Origin: Bacteroidota bacterium
Lineage (GTDB): Bacteria > Bacteroidota > Bacteroidia > Flavobacteriales > Flavobacteriaceae
NCBI GenBank assembly: GCA_023457535.1
Contig: JAEWLN010000043.1
Location: 1-6,093, forward strand
Reading direction: 5' to 3'
Length of the DNA stretch: 6,093 bases
Positions 5,824 through 6,093 of this stretch are shown in pieces. The notes beneath the pieces are model-generated. The model was given only the letters and a program-made list of their open reading frames with translations. It searched no databases and had not been told where the DNA came from. Positions within the stretch are counted from its first letter, which is position 1. Every line of letters begins with the position of its first letter. A program made the position numbers and the translations under genes.

Positions 5824-5870
5824 TGCCAAAAATTTGAAATTGTTGGCTTTGGCGGGTTAATGAAAATAGG

Positions 5871-5949
5871 CAGTTTTTCTGTAACGGCCGTATTTTTGGA
5901 AATCGTAACTTGACCCCACGGGAAGGGGGGATAGGGTTTACCCCTATGC
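5871..5949. repeat. 79-bp direct repeat, copy 1
   Basis: This block is identical, base for base, to 6015-6093. It contains the 8-bp palindrome ACGGCCGT (5884-5891), a -7-like TATTTTTG on the plus strand (5891-5898), a C-run and G-run stretch, and the inverted repeat ATAGGG-TTTAC-CCCTAT (5931-5947). The left boundary is sharp, since the bases before each copy differ. No coding frame explains the conservation. It lies upstream of mrp in an otherwise gene-free stretch from 5746 to the window end. Confidence 0.93.
5931..5947. promoter_or_regulatory. Operator-like inverted repeat in repeat copy 1
   Basis: ATAGGG and CCCTAT are exact reverse complements around the 5-nt spacer TTTAC. The symmetry and spacing suit a dimeric DNA-binding protein. 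It sits 33 nt downstream of the plus-strand TATTTTTG box within the repeat. Regulator identity is unknown. Confidence 0.4.
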
Positions 5950-5991
5950 GATCCGGATGAATTATCAGTGTAGAAAATCTGCCGTTTTTGT

Positions 5992-6014
5992 TAAATTTCG
6001 AAGTGCGAAATTTA
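5992..6014. repeat. Perfect 9-bp hairpin between the two repeat copies
   Basis: TAAATTTCG and CGAAATTTA pair exactly around the loop AAGTG. The right arm ends at 6014, the base immediately before copy 2 of the 79-bp repeat begins. It is short of a T-run, so it is not an obvious terminator; it may mark a repeat boundary or form part of a 144-bp unit. Confidence 0.7.
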
Positions 6015-6093
6015 CAGTTTTTCTGTAACGGCCGTATTTTTGGAAATCGTAACTTGACCCCACGGGAAGGGGGGATAGGGTTTACCCCTATGC
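6015..6093. repeat. 79-bp direct repeat, copy 2 (reaches the window end)
   Basis: It matches 5871-5949 exactly at an offset of 144 bp, and is cut by the window edge, so its true length is at least 79 bp. It repeats the TATTTTTG box (6035-6042) and the ATAGGG/CCCTAT inverted repeat (6075-6091). The 65-bp spacer between the copies also contains a diverged relative of the block start: GAAAATCTGCCGTTTTT at 5973 compared with GAAAATAGGCAGTTTTT at 5862. Confidence 0.93.

Noticed and set aside
5360..5860. 166-codon open frame on the plus strand
   Set aside because: It is antisense to the mrp N-terminal half and runs through the mrp promoter; no recognisable protein features.
5871..6093. CRISPR-like array at the right edge
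   Set aside because: Only two copies are seen, the repeat is 79 bp or longer and the spacing 65 bp, and no cas genes are visible. This does not fit a CRISPR array.

Overview
The window looks like an ordinary housekeeping stretch of a Bacteroidota chromosome, most likely from the flavobacterial lineage, with a fairly balanced base composition for that group. Three things point there. Protein sequences such as the Mrp, stand-alone NifU and TrmN6 types have the form usual in that phylum. Start codons lack obvious Shine-Dalgarno sequences. Several promoters match the Bacteroidota -7 element TAnnTTTG. No phage, transposase, CRISPR, tRNA or rRNA gene is visible.

Layout. Positions 1-237 are a non-coding leader with a candidate -7 box, a 9-bp hairpin and a tandem heptamer. 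Two plus-strand genes follow: a TrmN6-type tRNA methyltransferase (238-948) and a glutaryl-CoA-type acyl-CoA dehydrogenase with its own promoter (1202-2380). A bidirectional terminator at 2396-2424 separates them from four minus-strand genes. In transcription order these are mrp (5745-4606), a small NifU C-terminal-domain protein (4517-4278), a thioredoxin-reductase-like ferredoxin-NADP reductase (4027-2975) and a [2Fe-2S] ferredoxin (2770-2444). A good promoter lies in front of mrp. The right edge (5773-6093) is non-coding and holds a 79-bp exact duplication with a 144-bp period that runs off the window.

Function. The minus-strand genes form a plausible iron-sulfur and electron-transfer group. 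Mrp and the NifU-type protein would carry or insert Fe-S clusters, and the reductase would pass NADPH electrons to the adjacent ferredoxin. The methyltransferase and the dehydrogenase are unrelated in pathway: tRNA1(Val) m6A37 modification, and lysine/tryptophan-type glutaryl-CoA degradation.

The most unusual content is between genes. Three intergenic gaps carry diverged copies of one imperfect palindrome (about 964-1024, 2801-2869 reversed, 4202-4268). Several gaps are also filled by AT-rich inverted or tandem short-unit repeats, which create false N-terminal extensions of trmN6, the NifU-type gene and the reductase. No new multi-gene system can be supported here. The repeat families and the right-edge duplication are the items worth following up.
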